Shown in pieces: positions 38,248 to 49,585 of a stretch of 64,000 nucleotides of DNA. The position numbers were made by a program, and so were the translations under genes. The stretch spans positions 44,130,001-44,194,000 of the forward strand of contig CM064669.1 in the NCBI GenBank assembly GCA_032717465.1, written 5' to 3'. Source of the DNA: Coenobita brevimanus (Eukaryota; Arthropoda; Malacostraca; Decapoda; Coenobitidae). Below the pieces are notes generated by a model. It saw only the letters and a program-made list of their open reading frames with translations. It had not been told where the DNA came from and ran no database searches. Within the stretch, counting starts at the first letter, position 1, and each line of letters starts with the position of its first letter.

Positions 38248-38860
38248 TTGAGCCGAAGTAAATTGTGCAGAAGGAATATTGAAACAGGAAGAACGAGAAT
38301 GACAAGCTGCACGGAGAGTAAAAAGGACAAGCATTCAGAAAAGACAATAGGAACACAACCAGATAAAAAAAAAAAAAAAAAAGAAGTAGAGGTTACTGGA
38401 GACTGGAGAGAAGAGGGGAGGAAGAGGAAGAGAAGAACGGGGCGAGGGGAAGGAGTGATAAATGGTGCACAGGAACAATAGCGAGAAACAGGATAACAAA
38501 CTGCAAGGAAAAAAGGAAAGGGTTGACGATAGGAAGAGAGGGAAGGAAGGACAATACACTGAAAAGAGAAGCTAGGTCAGGTTAGGTTAGTTAAGGTCGA
38601 GGGGAGGAAGAGGCGAAAGAAGACGCAAAACAGCTACGTTGAAGAAATTACAAGACGAATGTGACCAAAAAAATGAAAGCGAGAGGGGGGGAGAGAGGAT
38701 AATTTAGTATGGAAAGGAAGAGGAGAAAAACTGTAAAAGAAAACGGAGAGGAGAAAAATGAGGAAGGGGAGGAGGAAGACATGAAAAGCGAGGAAGACTA
38801 GGAGAAGCAAAGAAAGAAAAATGGTAAGTTGGAGAAGAAACAGGAGCAGAGAGAAGTCAT
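38248..38860. repeat. Repeat R2 copy 2 (purine-rich)
   Basis: Follows a G12 run. Shares with 55585-56175 the phrases AGGAAGAACG, GACAAGC, AGGAACACAACC, AGAGGGGAGGAAGAGGAAG, GGAGTGATAAATGGTG, GAGAAGCTAGGTCA, GTTAGGTTAGTTAAG, GGATAATTTAGTATGGAAA and GGAGAAGAAACAGG. By eye alignable over about 600 bp. Confidence 0.75.
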
Positions 38861-39134
38861 TTGGGAATTTAGGAAAGAAAAGGTGCTTAAAAATTCCTAG
38901 GTTACTGGTTTGTATTAGCGCTTAATTGGGGAATAAATACCTGGTGATGCAGGTAAAAGTTAATTGTTAATGGCAAATGGCGGGTGGGAATTACAGGATC
39001 TTTTTATAGTATGGTCATCGATGCCGTTACGTACTGAATGTCAGTGTATTATACGTAAATTTTTTGACGATCGTGGTAGAGTCCATCAGAGATTTATGCA
39101 AATACCGTATGTTGTTTGTGTGTATGAGTTGATT

Positions 39135-39137
<3 letters not shown>
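38861..39137. other. Non-coding, nothing recognised
   Basis: No supported feature. Confidence 0.45.

Positions 39138-39212
<75 letters not shown>
39138..39212. repeat. (AC)n microsatellite
   Basis: About 37 AC units. Confidence 0.97.
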
Positions 39213-39213
<1 letters not shown>

Positions 39214-39527
39214 ATAACATAAACCACTGAAATTAAACTATAATACCTACTACAGATTTTTAATGAGGTTAATCGGTGGCAGGAAGCAAATGACTGTTAA
39301 TGATAGTGTTGTCGGGGACTGTATTACCCTGTACAGTTATAACAACAACATGCAGCCACTTCATTTATGATAATTACTCTTGTTACACTGTTATTACTGT
39401 GTTAATAGCAGTTGGTATCGAGACTTATTGTTGAGAGGGAGGGGGGGACAAGATTACTCCTGAAGCAAGTATTGTTTCGTCATTGACAAAGACAGACAGA
39501 GGGAAATTGTTATGGAGGAAAACCTTG

Positions 39528-39530
<3 letters not shown>

Positions 39531-39622
<92 letters not shown>
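39531..39622. repeat. (GT)n(GA)n compound microsatellite
   Basis: About 23 GT units run into about 22 GA units, the complementary-strand form of the (CT)n(CA)n pattern at 1966 and 14017. Confidence 0.97.
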
Positions 39623-39626
<4 letters not shown>

Positions 39627-40265
39627 CAGAATGGTGAACAGACGAACAAACAGACACAAAGAGAAAGAGTGACTGAGTGGAGTGTATACGGGTGTGTGGT
39701 GTGTTGGGGGGGGGAATCAGTTCTGGGTCTAGGTTTAACAGCTTGTTCTCTTAAGCCCTGTCCACAGTAGGGGTCACGCCGCGGCTTTGTTGCACGTCAT
39801 GTTGCCCAACTCGTGTTGCTGAGGCCGATGATGCCCAGACTAGTACAGTGAACAGTGCGCCCCGTTACCGTTGAGCTGCGAGTAAATGATGATGGATACG
39901 GTAACTTCACTGCCGACAAAGAAAGTGATCCGCCTAAAGGCGGCCGAAGCCGGAAGATGTCAAAAGGCCAGAAATGAATCATAACACGGGAACCAGTGGC
40001 CCGATTGGACTGGAAATTGTTTTGTTCTTCAAGTTAGATCATTTTAGCGGTACCTTGCTCTGACAAAATTGCGCTACAATTCGCCGTTTTTGCTGTGTTA
40101 CGGTAACAGTGGGCAAACCAACGAACATACAGGGAACGGATCATTATAATATAGATAGTTAGACAGAAGATAGATGACGCATTTCCCCTTTTGTTGCTGC
40201 AACCGCCAAGCAACTTTAGTCAGCTTAGTGAAGACCGTTTGTGGTAAAAAGGTGACCAGTTGCTA
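39623..40265. other. Non-coding, nothing recognised
   Basis: 39750-39990 has phrases (CCCTGTCCACAGTAGG, GTTGCCCAACTCGTGTTGC) that look like a decayed DNA-transposon terminus, but no matching second end was found. Confidence 0.4.
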
Positions 40266-40267
40266 CC

Positions 40268-40779
40268 TAAGCTAAATAAATTGTCTTATAATTGCCTCAT
40301 TGTTGAATAAAAATCGTTGCCGTACATAAAGGGTTACTCCCTTCCATCCGATGACGTATTTGTCCATAATATTCCTGTTGCCTCCAGACATTTTATTCTG
40401 CTTAGGAAACACTATTAGAACTGGAAGGGCTACATGTACAAATAGCTTTCAGTAACCTCTTGATTTTATGAGGTGCTTCCGACAGTTTGAAAAAAGCATC
40501 TGTTGGTTGCCTGATCAGAGTGAAAAAATACATTACTCATAATTCCCTAACCCCTTCGGTTAAGTGATGTATTTTACTTTTAATATTTCCAGACGATTTT
40601 GTTCAACTTGGGAAGGATCTAACCCGTTCAGTCCCAAGTCTTTCCCAAGGTAAGTGAAATCGTCTGAAGATTGGAGGAATGACAAATGGTTGACCGTTTA
40701 GAAGTGATTTTTGTGGTGAAGAAAATTGCCTAACAATAGTATAGTGTAAAAATGATCGTCATCGTACTGAAGGGGTTAA
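40268..40779. repeat. Block of inverted TTAACCCCTTCA-type units
   Basis: Reverse piece 40300-40333 (GTTGAATAAAAATCGTTGC ... AAAGGGTTA). Forward unit about 40333-40437 (CCTTCCATCCGATGACG, ATTCCTGTTGCC, AGACATTTTATTCTGC, GGAAGGGC). Then a longer 40548-40779 structure from TAACCCCTTCGGT through forward core CCAGACGATTTTGTTCAAC and reverse core AAGTGAAATCGTCTGAAG to ATCGTACTGAAGGGGTTAA. That 232-bp structure is bounded by inverted TTAACCCCTTC ends. Confidence 0.75.
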
Positions 40780-41811
40780 CTACATGGAATCAAGTCTAGG
40801 AGAGACTTGTTAGAGCTGCAGTAGTGGAGTGAGATATATCCCTTACTAGCTTTGTCAGTCTAGTGACAGCAGGAATACAACAAACTAATATGTTGTCATA
40901 TTGAGGGTGTTAAAGTGGAACTAGACCATGTTTCTGCGGAAGGTCTGACCTTCGTATAACTAATTATGTTAATTAGTGCACATAGTCAATAAATGTGTGT
41001 CTGGTGACACCTTAAATATTTGGATGTAGCAACCTAGCCCCGGGCCCGTACTCATCTACAGGGGCCAGAAAAGATTGAATATTGGATGGATAGATAGATT
41101 TTACCTTTTTATTTTAAAGCATATATAACTTCATTAAAGTTTATGAACTGACATGAACACAGAGAAGACAGTGATGTTATCCTAGGTTACCGCCAGACAT
41201 TACAGGATATTTTGTGTCTTGTTAGACAGAAGAGCGCAGCGTTCATATCCTCAGTTGTAAATGTGTACTTTTATTCCGTCAAGAATTGAATATAGTATGT
41301 ATGCTTCAGGCTGATATTTCTCCGTAGTACTACAGTATGATGATGATGATGGGGTGTATTGTATCAGAACGAGATGATATTTGTTAGGTGTTTTTGTTGT
41401 TGGTATATCTGTTTTCCTTTGGTTGTTTACATCTTCATTTTGATGTGTCTTCAAGGCTAATGAAGCACGTGTGATGGTAGCGAGGATATAATAAAGAATG
41501 ATATTCCACTGAGGCGGATTAATTGATATGAGGTCTGTCCCTACCTAAAATCAGGAATGCCCACAGAAATACTAGATACCGTACATGCGAGACCATATTG
41601 GACTTGGCTAAAGTGAAGCACAATATGGGAATCCCGGGAATGAAGCACTTTGCCTGTGAAAATCCTTAGGGTGTTAAAGTGAAGTACCAAACGAGGTTTC
41701 GCTAGTGAAACAGCTTGTGTGTGGAAATCCTTACGATGTGACTGACTGGCCGCACCGCTCCTAGAAACGCTCCTGCATAAAAAACACTTCTTGCCATGAA
41801 TATTTACTTTT

Positions 41812-41812
<1 letters not shown>
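40780..41812. other. Non-coding, nothing recognised
   Basis: No supported gene. A (GAT)4 run lies at 41337. Confidence 0.45.

Positions 41813-41882
<70 letters not shown>
41813..41882. repeat. (TGTC)n(CT)n microsatellite
   Basis: Five TGTC units followed by about 24 CT units. Confidence 0.96.
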
Positions 41883-41883
<1 letters not shown>

Positions 41884-42221
41884 CTTACCTAAAGGATTTA
41901 TTTATAATCACTAATGAAAGCACAAATGGATGTGAGCAGGTTATTAGAGAGAGGGAGAGAGTACCAGATCATCATCTGGTAGCGCTCTTGACTGGTATGT
42001 CACTCAGTCATATTGCAGAACTTTTGCCTATCAGAATTCATTTATTCCCCGAACTACATCTCTCTGGAACTCGCTTTCCCAGAGTTGTTTACCCCCAAAT
42101 TTCAACCTATAGCGGTTCAAGCCCACCTGTTACAGATACTTTATGAATGGAGGACGCCAGTACTCTGTTGTATTGATTATTTCTTTTTATTCATTTGCTT
42201 TTCCCTCCTCTGTGCCTGTGT

Positions 42222-42240
42222 ATATATATATATATATATT

Positions 42241-42279
<39 letters not shown>

Positions 42280-42290
42280 ATATATTTTTT
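42222..42290. repeat. (AT)n microsatellite, interrupted
   Basis: Two AT runs split by TTTATATT. Confidence 0.95.
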
Positions 42291-42371
42291 ATGTGTACGA
42301 CTCTTAGCATAGGCTTTACATCCTGCTCTCAAGGCCAGTAGTCCTCCTACATACCATACACCTCTCTAAAT

Positions 42372-42569
42372 GTCACCACTTCGGCGCTAACACCCACCGT
42401 CCATATTGAATACATGCTAGGGCTGTCTCATACAGGACTGGTGTATTGGTATTAGCGGGGGTACTTTTCTGACACGTCGGAGGGTCATCTGGTAGATCAG
42501 AAAAGTCTGCTTTTATGAAATTCAAATCCTTAAACTGTTCCTTGCCCCAGCCCGGATTCGAACCTGGGT

Positions 42570-42571
<2 letters not shown>
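42372..42571 (-). mobile_element. Possible truncated tRNA-derived SINE
   Basis: Minus strand has GGTTCGAATCC (42553-42563), a perfect B box, at the left end of a ~190-bp body. The A-box side is replaced by the (AT)n run at 42574. No second copy in the window confirms the body. Confidence 0.4.

Positions 42572-42572
<1 letters not shown>

Positions 42573-42651
<79 letters not shown>
42573..42651. repeat. (AT)n microsatellite
   Basis: About 37 AT units with a single AAAG interruption. Confidence 0.96.
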
Positions 42652-42652
<1 letters not shown>

Positions 42653-42904
42653 CAAATTTGCCAGTACTGTTTTCCTGTTGGCCGCCAAGATTTGTTTCAG
42701 TGACACATGTCTGACTCAGAACTATAAATATGCTTGCAATATTTTTTTTTTTTTTTTTTGGCCATTGCACGCACAATTGCATATCGATGCCATTAATATA
42801 AGTTTTGTTGAAGAAAACACGTTTTTGTGCGATATTTTACTGTTCAATAAGGGCCATTTTTCAGCCACACCTTCCGCTGCTGGAGACTGATGAATAGCTG
42901 CTTC

Positions 42905-43088
42905 CACACCTGATCCCCCCCCCCCCTCCGACGCCTTCCGCCTAATTTAAAACCAGTGGGACATCTGTTAGTACCCCCCCCCACCGACGCCTTCCGCCTA
43001 ATTTAAAACCAGTGGGACATCTGTTAGTACCCCCCCCCCATCGACGCCTTCCGCCTAATTTAAAACCAGTGGGACATCTGTTAGTAGC
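42905..43088. repeat. ~59-bp tandem repeat, 3 units, each led by a C-run
   Basis: Units start with C9-C11 and continue CGACGCCTTCCGCCTAATTT, AAAACCAGTGGGACATC, TGTTAGTA. The three copies are identical apart from C-run length and one base. Confidence 0.95.
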
Positions 43089-43222
43089 AAAAATACTCCT
43101 TTAGAAAACTTCAGTCGACATAAAATGGGTCCATCTCTGACCCAGTTGCAACCATCCTTCCAAGTTTCATTGTAATCGTTTTTCTAGTTTCGGCTGTACT
43201 ACACAGACACACACACACACGG
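43089..43222. repeat. Tail of a dispersed element ending in ACAC
   Basis: CCAAGTTTCATTGTAATCG, TTTCTAGTTTCGGCTGTACT, then ACACAGACACACACAC. This tail wording is common for invertebrate non-LTR/SINE 3' ends, but only one copy is seen here. Confidence 0.45.
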
Positions 43223-43376
43223 CTAGAATTGTATTATATTTTATTTTTGCTGGAAGAAAAAAATCATTTTTGTCCACATCTGCTTTGTGTGTGTGTGTGT
43301 GTGTGTGACCAATAATTTGCCTGTGTATTTGCTCTGTTGCTATATCCATATCAGTACATTAATCTATCCATATACA

Positions 43377-43454
<78 letters not shown>

Positions 43455-43465
43455 TATATATATAG
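43377..43465. repeat. (AT)n microsatellite
   Basis: About 37 AT units, flanked on both sides by ACAGTATATATA. Confidence 0.96.
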
Positions 43466-43889
43466 CTGTACAACTTATTGGTATATATCCATCCCTTTGT
43501 CTGTCTGGCCACCTGTTTACTTATCTGTCCATTTATTTTGATGCTAAATCATGGATGAGTGCCACTGATAAGAGTCCATATGTCGTCCTTCGATTTCATT
43601 TAGTTAATAATGAACAACAACTTTTTCAATAGCAAGGGCAAATGGGATTTACCTGACTTGGTTGGAAATGCATTATATTCCGACAAACGTGAGTTATTGT
43701 GGGGGCCAAAAATTACCATCATAGCAAGGAAGGTATCATGACGTCTCATTATCCTTTTCGCGGATGAACCTATTAGTATGACATTTTGAGCTTGCTGGAG
43801 ATTACTAACCTTATTTGTTCATCCAAGGCTCCTTCATGTAATCTTTTGCCACCTATTTTTTTCAGTAACGTAAAGACCCAGGGACCTGT

Positions 43890-43920
<31 letters not shown>

Positions 43921-43962
43921 TGATAATGATTAATAACAATAATAATAATAATAATAATAACG
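43890..43962. repeat. (AAT)n microsatellite
   Basis: Two AAT runs around TGATAATGATTAATAAC. Confidence 0.93.
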
Positions 43963-43984
43963 GTTAGTTTTCTGTGCCTCAAAG

Positions 43985-44043
43985 AAGAAATCCTGTAATG
44001 GTAGGGAGAAAATTAGTGGCGTCATCGTATTGAAGGGATTAAT
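43985..44043 (-). repeat. TTAACCCCTTCA-type terminus (reverse)
   Basis: GTGGCGTCATCGTATTGAAG followed by GGATTAA, matching the right end at 40757-40779. Confidence 0.65.
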
Positions 44044-44339
44044 TGGCAACAGTATTAGTCAGGTGAATCCCAAATGAGGCAGCATCGACATTCTGTATTT
44101 GATATTGGTTCCCCATAAATACTGAATAATGCTTTTCTTTCACATTCACAGACATTCATAGTTAACGATATTTAAAATACACTTTTCAGCACGCCACTGA
44201 AGCTGGTGAGAAGGCCATGATTCAGAACGTTTCGAAAAATTCCCCACGAGTTGAAAATATATTCCGCACACAAAGGCAGAGTGGAGGGAGACGTGTGCCA
44301 AAATATTTAAATTCTCGGGCAACCAGTGACGGAATGTTG

Positions 44340-44470
44340 GGATTGGCAGAGGAGGTGGTGGTGGAGAGGGCGGAGTGGTGTGTGGTATGGAGAAGGTGGT
44401 GGAGGTGGTGGTGGGGAGGGCGGAGTGGTATGTGGTGTGGAGAAGGTGGTGGTGGTTGTGCGATGCAGCA
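44340..44470. repeat. GGT-rich duplication
   Basis: Two ~60-bp copies containing GAGGTGGTGGTGG, GAGGGCGGAGTGGT, TGTGGT and GGAGAAGGTGG. G-rich sequence continues to 44760. The 216-codon minus-strand ORF (H/T/P/S) is an artefact. Confidence 0.8.
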
Positions 44471-44930
44471 ATAACATGGCGTGAGGCGGGGTGTGGTAAT
44501 GTAGTAGAAGGGTGATGGTGGTGTGTTGGAGTAAGATGTGGTATTTTGGTGTTAGGGTGGAATGAGTTGGTAGTGGAGTTGAGTAAGGTGTAGTTGGTGA
44601 TGATTAAGTGAAGTGAGGTGTGGTGGGGTGGGGTGGTTTTGAATGGAGTGACATGAGGAGTCAGGAGTGGGAGGGGTAAGCTAGGGGTGTAATGGATGAG
44701 ACAGGAATGGGAGAGGTAAGTTAGGGGTATGAGAAACGAGACTGGAGTTGAGGAACAAGACAAGACCAGAGTTGCTCGGGATATTTCGCGAGCCATAGAA
44801 GCACAGTGGTGTGTGGGAAGAGGGCCTAATGGTACGAAATAATTGAGTGATCACAGTCGTTTACATAACACACGCACTGAGTGATCCCTATCTGTTACCT
44901 AACACACAAGGGTAGTAAGATGTTCAGTAT

Positions 44931-44933
<3 letters not shown>

Positions 44934-44981
<48 letters not shown>

Positions 44982-45236
44982 CGTAATTCACTGGGTCGGT
45001 CAGGATTACGTGATGGTCGTGATCATCAGTATTTTACCCTCCCGGAAGAGAGCTGAGAGCTCATATAGTCCGATCTAAGGGCAAGGTCGTGACCTTTACA
45101 CACGCACACACCCATCCTCTTGTGCAAGGATGACAATGACCACCCGCTTCGTCAGTGAAACTTTTCTCATTCCGAGCAAGGCGCGAACCCCCGTCTTAGC
45201 AGATGCTAGGCGAGAGCGTTACCACACTGTGTGTGT
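44934..45236 (-). mobile_element. tRNA-derived SINE, second copy, (AC)n tail
   Basis: The reverse complement of 16134-16411 in order: (GT)n/(GC)n tail at 44934-44981, then AATTCACTGGGTCGGTCAGG, CCTCCCGGAAGAGAGCTGAG, CATATAGTCCGATCTAAGGG, GTCAGTGAAACTTTTCTC and, at the head, GGCGCGAACCC (B box reversed, 45181-45191) and GCGAGAGCGTTACC. The A box is replaced by a short CACACTGTGTGTG run. Body identity to copy 1 is high by eye. Confidence 0.83.
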
Positions 45237-45490
45237 GTTTATTTTATTAGAAAAATACTCACGTCCTGGAATGTCACTAGCCATGCAAAAAAATAAAAAA
45301 TCTTTGTTTCTATATTCCTTATGAAACATGCTCCTCTTCCCGCTGTCTCTTATTCTCCTTCATTCTCATCCAGCTCCCGGCCCCCACCACCCTGTATTAT
45401 TAAATGTTCATCATTATAATGAGGTTATTGAAAGCTTTAAAGTGTAAAAAATACCAGCGAACGTTACGATGCACACCTAGTAACAGAGAA
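45237..45490. other. Non-coding, nothing recognised
   Basis: No supported feature before the piggyBac left end. Confidence 0.45.
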
Positions 45491-45496
45491 TGTTAA

Positions 45497-45553
45497 CCCG
45501 TCACGTCCCGAGCCTTTCCGCACCTGTGACATCCCCCAGTCCCGAGCCTTTTT
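45497..45553. promoter_or_regulatory. Left terminal and sub-terminal repeat (candidate transposase-binding sites), copy A
   Basis: GTCCCGAGCCTTT occurs twice, at 45505 and 45540, separated by 22 bp. The first lies in the terminal repeat. The same pair is in copy B (49587 and 49620). Confidence 0.55.
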
Positions 45554-46856
45554 GGAAAAAAAAAAATTCTTATAAAACTTCCGCTTAGGTCGAGAAACTA
45601 TGGAAAATCTTGAAGAAAGTGGTCTCTGCAGTCTATAAGTGGTCTATACAGGTGCGGTTTCCCCCCGCAGGTATCGTATTCTGTAATGGGCTGGATATGC
45701 GTTAACGTTTTCTATGGTAAGGAATAATGGGACAAACAACACACAACACCTCTACATTTATTGAATTTGAACTAATAAACAATAACAGTAACAATATAAT
45801 GGATTTCAGACACATATATAGGAAAAATAAGCATTGTACCATCGCGTGAGCATAGCGAGTTAGGTCCGAGTCGTATCATGCTATATGCTAATTTTCTGTT
45901 ATGAGTCTACCGATCATTTTTTCTACTTGCATACTTCTGTTTCAATGACAATTTACCAATTACAACTGTTTGTAAGTGATTTCAGATGTTTTCATTCATT
46001 ATGATGACATGCAGCATAAGTTTAGCGCACATCAGCTTAGTAAGCGCACTCGCTATGACTCGTATTTCAACATACCAAATTGTTTTATCACTTTCCAATT
46101 ATTTTCCCATTTACATAGAACCTTTCCCCCACCACTGTGAAGGTTTTCAATTATTTTCATTCACTACGAGGGCATTTAGCGATATGCTAGCGCCTATTCA
46201 CGTAGCAACCACGATCTCAAACACTCGTGTTTCATCATCTACTTTATTTATTCACTCCAATTATATTTTCCCACTTACATTACACACGTTTACACCCCTC
46301 CAATGCACTGTACATACTTACTGCCATTATTTATTCAAGTGAGCGTGAGAATATCGCCTGAAAATACCCTCGCAAGGAATGTTACGTCATACATAATACT
46401 CACACACTTATATACTAATTCACTCACACACTTATATACTAATTATTCACTTTATCACTTGCTGACTTTTATTTTGACTAATACGTGCCTTATTCATTCG
46501 ACTAAGCGTCAGGAAATCTTATCTTTATAGACACGCTATGAATATTTGACTTAGAATATACATCATCATATACAATAATTTGAACTTATACCCGTAAGAA
46601 TGTCACATAATAGAAAATATATAATAAGGGGCCGTATTTATTGCACTGAGCGACAGAATATCGCATCAAACAACCCTCTCTATGTAAGTTTCAACTTAGG
46701 GCAGATTTATATACTTACACCCAATGTTTTCACTTATGTTCTACCCGTAGGCACTTTATACTAATATTTGGCGATCCACATGACTGATATTTTCACAGAG
46801 CGTCTGTCTGTCGCATTTACATCATAATTTCAGCGTTCTTTCGCATTCACACCATG

Positions 46857-49336
46857 CTAAAATTGCAGCAACGTGTGATATTCACTAAAACATGGGTGAA
46901 TACACAGACCCACGTCACACTGCACGCACTCATAGCGGGTGTCCTTGCTCTGTGTCGTGAGTCTCACCTGGGAATGACTGCACACGTGACACCTGAGCTG
47001 GGGCCTAGGTCTGTTGGGCTGGGGCGGGATAGGAGTGGGGAAATGGCGGGCGGATATTCTCTGGGGAGTGTGGGTAATATGGGCAGTGCGGGGGCGCTGT
47101 TGGGGCCTTTCAACAGCATACTTTGCAAAGATTTCTCGTGTGAGCTCCCTCACAAACCCTTCAAAGGTTTCCTGAACTCCTGTGGTCATGGCGTGAAGGT
47201 GGTGGCAATTCAGAGCAGTGATATCTAGCAAGTGAAAGAACAGTTTTTTATACCACTTCATCGTGGTCCTGGCACACTCTACCGTCGATATCATGGAGTC
47301 TGACTGGTCCACGAGGCGCATGTTTATATTATAGTCCATGACACATTCAGGTTTCCAAACACGACGCCTGCTCTCGCTATGGTAATCAACAGAATCAGTA
47401 CGGTGCATCAAGGGGCGGTGAACCGTGGACAAGAGGCTTACTTCTCTGTTGTGGTTCCACATTGTTGCAAGGATGTTGTTTGCTTTGAAGAAGACAACCT
47501 CACTCCTTGCAAGTTTCCGCCCTACCTTGACCATGTGACGCCGGTTCACCTTTACGGATCCACAGACTCCCGTTTCATGTCTGTGAAGATAACGAGCGAG
47601 AAGAGGGCTAGTGTACCAGTTGTCGAGGTAGAGAACGTGACCACGATGAAGGTAGTCTTGTATCATCGTCTTTACCACTGCTCCCGAAAGTCCTATACTT
47701 CGATCTTCTATTATGTCTGTCTGTGCACCGGTGTACAAGACTATGTCTTGCACGTATCCAGTCCTACAGTCAGACATAACAAAGATCTTGAACCCAAAAC
47801 GGTGCCTTTTGCTGGGTATATACTGTCTGAATGAAATATTGCCTCTCCACAACACGAGACTCTTGTCTATGACGAGATCTCTATAGGGATAGAATGAGGA
47901 TCGAAAGGTTTGCCTGAGGTGATCAAAGACCAGCCTAATTCGCCTCATTTTGTCAGTGTTGTTTGGATTTGCAGGGTCATTAGCATCATAAAAATGGAGG
48001 CGACTTAGAATTTGTTGAAACCGATTACGGCTCATCACTTGACCAAATATGGGGGTAAACATAACAGGGTCCGTAGTCCAGTAAGCAGGAATTCTATTTT
48101 TTTCTTATTATACCCATCAAAAGGACAAGGGCAAAAAATAAGAACATTTCTGGAATGGAGACAGGGTAATCATAAATCATTGAATGCCTACTCCTTGTTC
48201 CCAATCTTTCACTTTCTAGCCGCTGGCCGCTTGCAAACAGGTTTGTTTGAAACACGATCTGATCTACGAAGGCCTCACTGAAAAACAGGTGGAAAAAATC
48301 CAACCTGCTTGAATTACAGTGAATACCTGGTGCAATGCAGCCAGATCGCCCCTGCTCAGTGAAGGGGTGAATGAGGGGAGAAAAATCACTCCCATCCTCC
48401 CAATCCCACGACACAAATCCCTCGTCCCCATCACCGCCTTCGTCTGGGTGGGGAGGAGATCCTGGTTGGGGAGGTTGGGGAGGAGTACGGAGGGCTTTCC
48501 CACTGTCACTCCTCTTCCCTCTGCCTTTACCCTTTCCCTTTCCCTTACCCTTACGGCCTTGAGGAACATTAGGGGGCTGTGGGGATGAAATAGTTGAATA
48601 TTGGGGAGCAGAAGACGTGCTGGGGAGTGGTTCCTCCCCACCTTCCGCCTCAATTACCACACCACTTGCTATCTCACGCAACCTTGCTCGACCACGTGTT
48701 AGGGGATATTGGGGAGCATAAGACGTGCTTTGGAGTGGTTCCTCCCCACCTTCCCCCTCCCTCACAACCCCACGTGATAAGGAACGCACCCGCACTGGCC
48801 CACGTGATCCACTCTGCCGCCTCACACTGCGTAGGGAGAGCAATGACTCACCCACCTCACTCTCACTTTCCCTAATCCCAGGAATGTCCATTTCACTCCC
48901 CACTCACTCCACTTCACTTCCTACCGCCCCAAACAGAATGCTAGGCCCATATCTGCTTAGACGACGTGGTGTGCGCTCTGGGCCACGATGGGTAATCACC
49001 TCCCGCCCATACCACGTGGCAGCACGTCCCACGTCTCCGTCCTCGTCCTCGTCCTCGTCCTCAACCTCGAATTCTGCTTCCAAGGCACGCTGGGGATAGG
49101 GATATGACATACCACATGCCTTCTTTGCCTCCTGCCCCTCTCTAGCAGCACGGTAAGTCACATACTGCCGCTTTCCTTGGTGACGGAACTTCCTCGTCAC
49201 TGCTGGTGGTTTCTTCCTCCTCTGGCTGCACATAATCCTTGTCCATCTCCTCGTCATCCAGTGGGGAATCACTGTCGCCGGTAAAGGTGTCCAGGGCGAC
49301 TTGAATTTCACTCTCTGAGAGACCTCTCTTAGCCAT
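46857..49336 (-). pseudogene. piggyBac-type transposase, copy A (2 private frameshifts and a shared stop)
   Basis: Cuts and pastes the element at TTAA sites. ATG at 49336 begins MAKRGLSESEIQ and an acidic, Ser/Glu-rich N-terminus typical of PGBD-like proteins. A +T in CCGCTTTCC (about 49172) breaks the frame after codon ~55. Downstream the frame meets TGA at 48904-48906. Then 48903-48094 is a proline/glycine-rich linker plus the start of the DDE_Tnp_1_7 domain, and a +T near 48105 breaks it again. 48062-46857 (401 codons) holds the catalytic core. The expected Asp triad is at D66 (VIDKSLVLWRG), D147 (YLDNWYTSPL) and D252 (LVDQSDSM), followed by a C-terminal Cys-rich zinc domain C358-C391 (CHVCS, YECVQCDVGLCIHPCF). 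Copy B is in frame across both A-specific insertions. Confidence 0.9.
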
Positions 49337-49494
49337 GTCTGAGCAGGACCGTGGCTACCAGGTGAGTGGACGAGTGGCGGGCTAGCGCAGGTCGCGCGGG
49401 GTCGCCGAGTGTCCACGCCTGGTGGCAGGTAGGGGAAGGTCAGGCGAGGGTACGTACCGCAATTCAAGCGCGAAATTTGAAAATTGTCGAAATT

Positions 49495-49582
49495 ATGCAC
49501 ATTGCAATTGCACGACGTACTGGTACGTCGCCGGGACTGGCAAATGCAAATCGTGGTGACGTACCCATACGTCGTCGGGACG
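49495..49582. promoter_or_regulatory. Right sub-terminal palindromic repeats, copy A
   Basis: GACGTACTGGTACGTCGCCG then GGAC, and 35 bp on GACGTACCCATACGTCGTCG then GGAC. Each is a GACGTAC...GTACGTC-like palindrome joined to CGGGAC, the inverse of the GTCCCG core found at the left end. Located about 160-240 bp upstream of the transposase ATG, so it could also be promoter sequence. Confidence 0.55.
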
Positions 49583-49585
49583 TCT

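Larger units (their letters stand above)
45493..49585 (-). mobile_element. piggyBac-superfamily transposon, copy A
   Basis: Begins with target TTAA (45493-45496) and terminal repeat CCCGTCACGTCCCGA. The interior has ~1.35 kb of non-coding sequence, a minus-strand transposase (46857-49336) and a 5' flank with two palindromic sub-terminal repeats. The right end is cut: it stops at GGGACG (49582) and, after TCT, passes straight into copy B. The two units are 4.08 kb each and differ by roughly ten substitutions and four small indels by eye. Confidence 0.9.

Noticed and set aside
38574..38600. Arthropod telomere repeat (TTAGG)n
   Set aside because: Only about two units (GGTTAGGTTAG) occur, and they belong to the conserved R2 sequence, also present at 55905-55920.
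39750..39990. Terminus of a DNA transposon (CCCTGTCCACAG, GTTGCCCAACTCG)
   Set aside because: No matching inverted end or target duplication could be found nearby, so it was left as unassigned.
45986..46342. 118-codon plus-strand ORF present in both piggyBac units (also at 50068-50424) as a second element gene
   Set aside because: Its conservation is only that of the duplicated DNA. It is AT-rich, has no recognisable domain, and lies opposite the transposase strand in the non-coding left part.
48594..49099. Plus-strand ORFs of 93-124 codons opposite the transposase
   Set aside because: They are antisense shadows of the Pro/Gly/acidic-rich transposase N-terminus.
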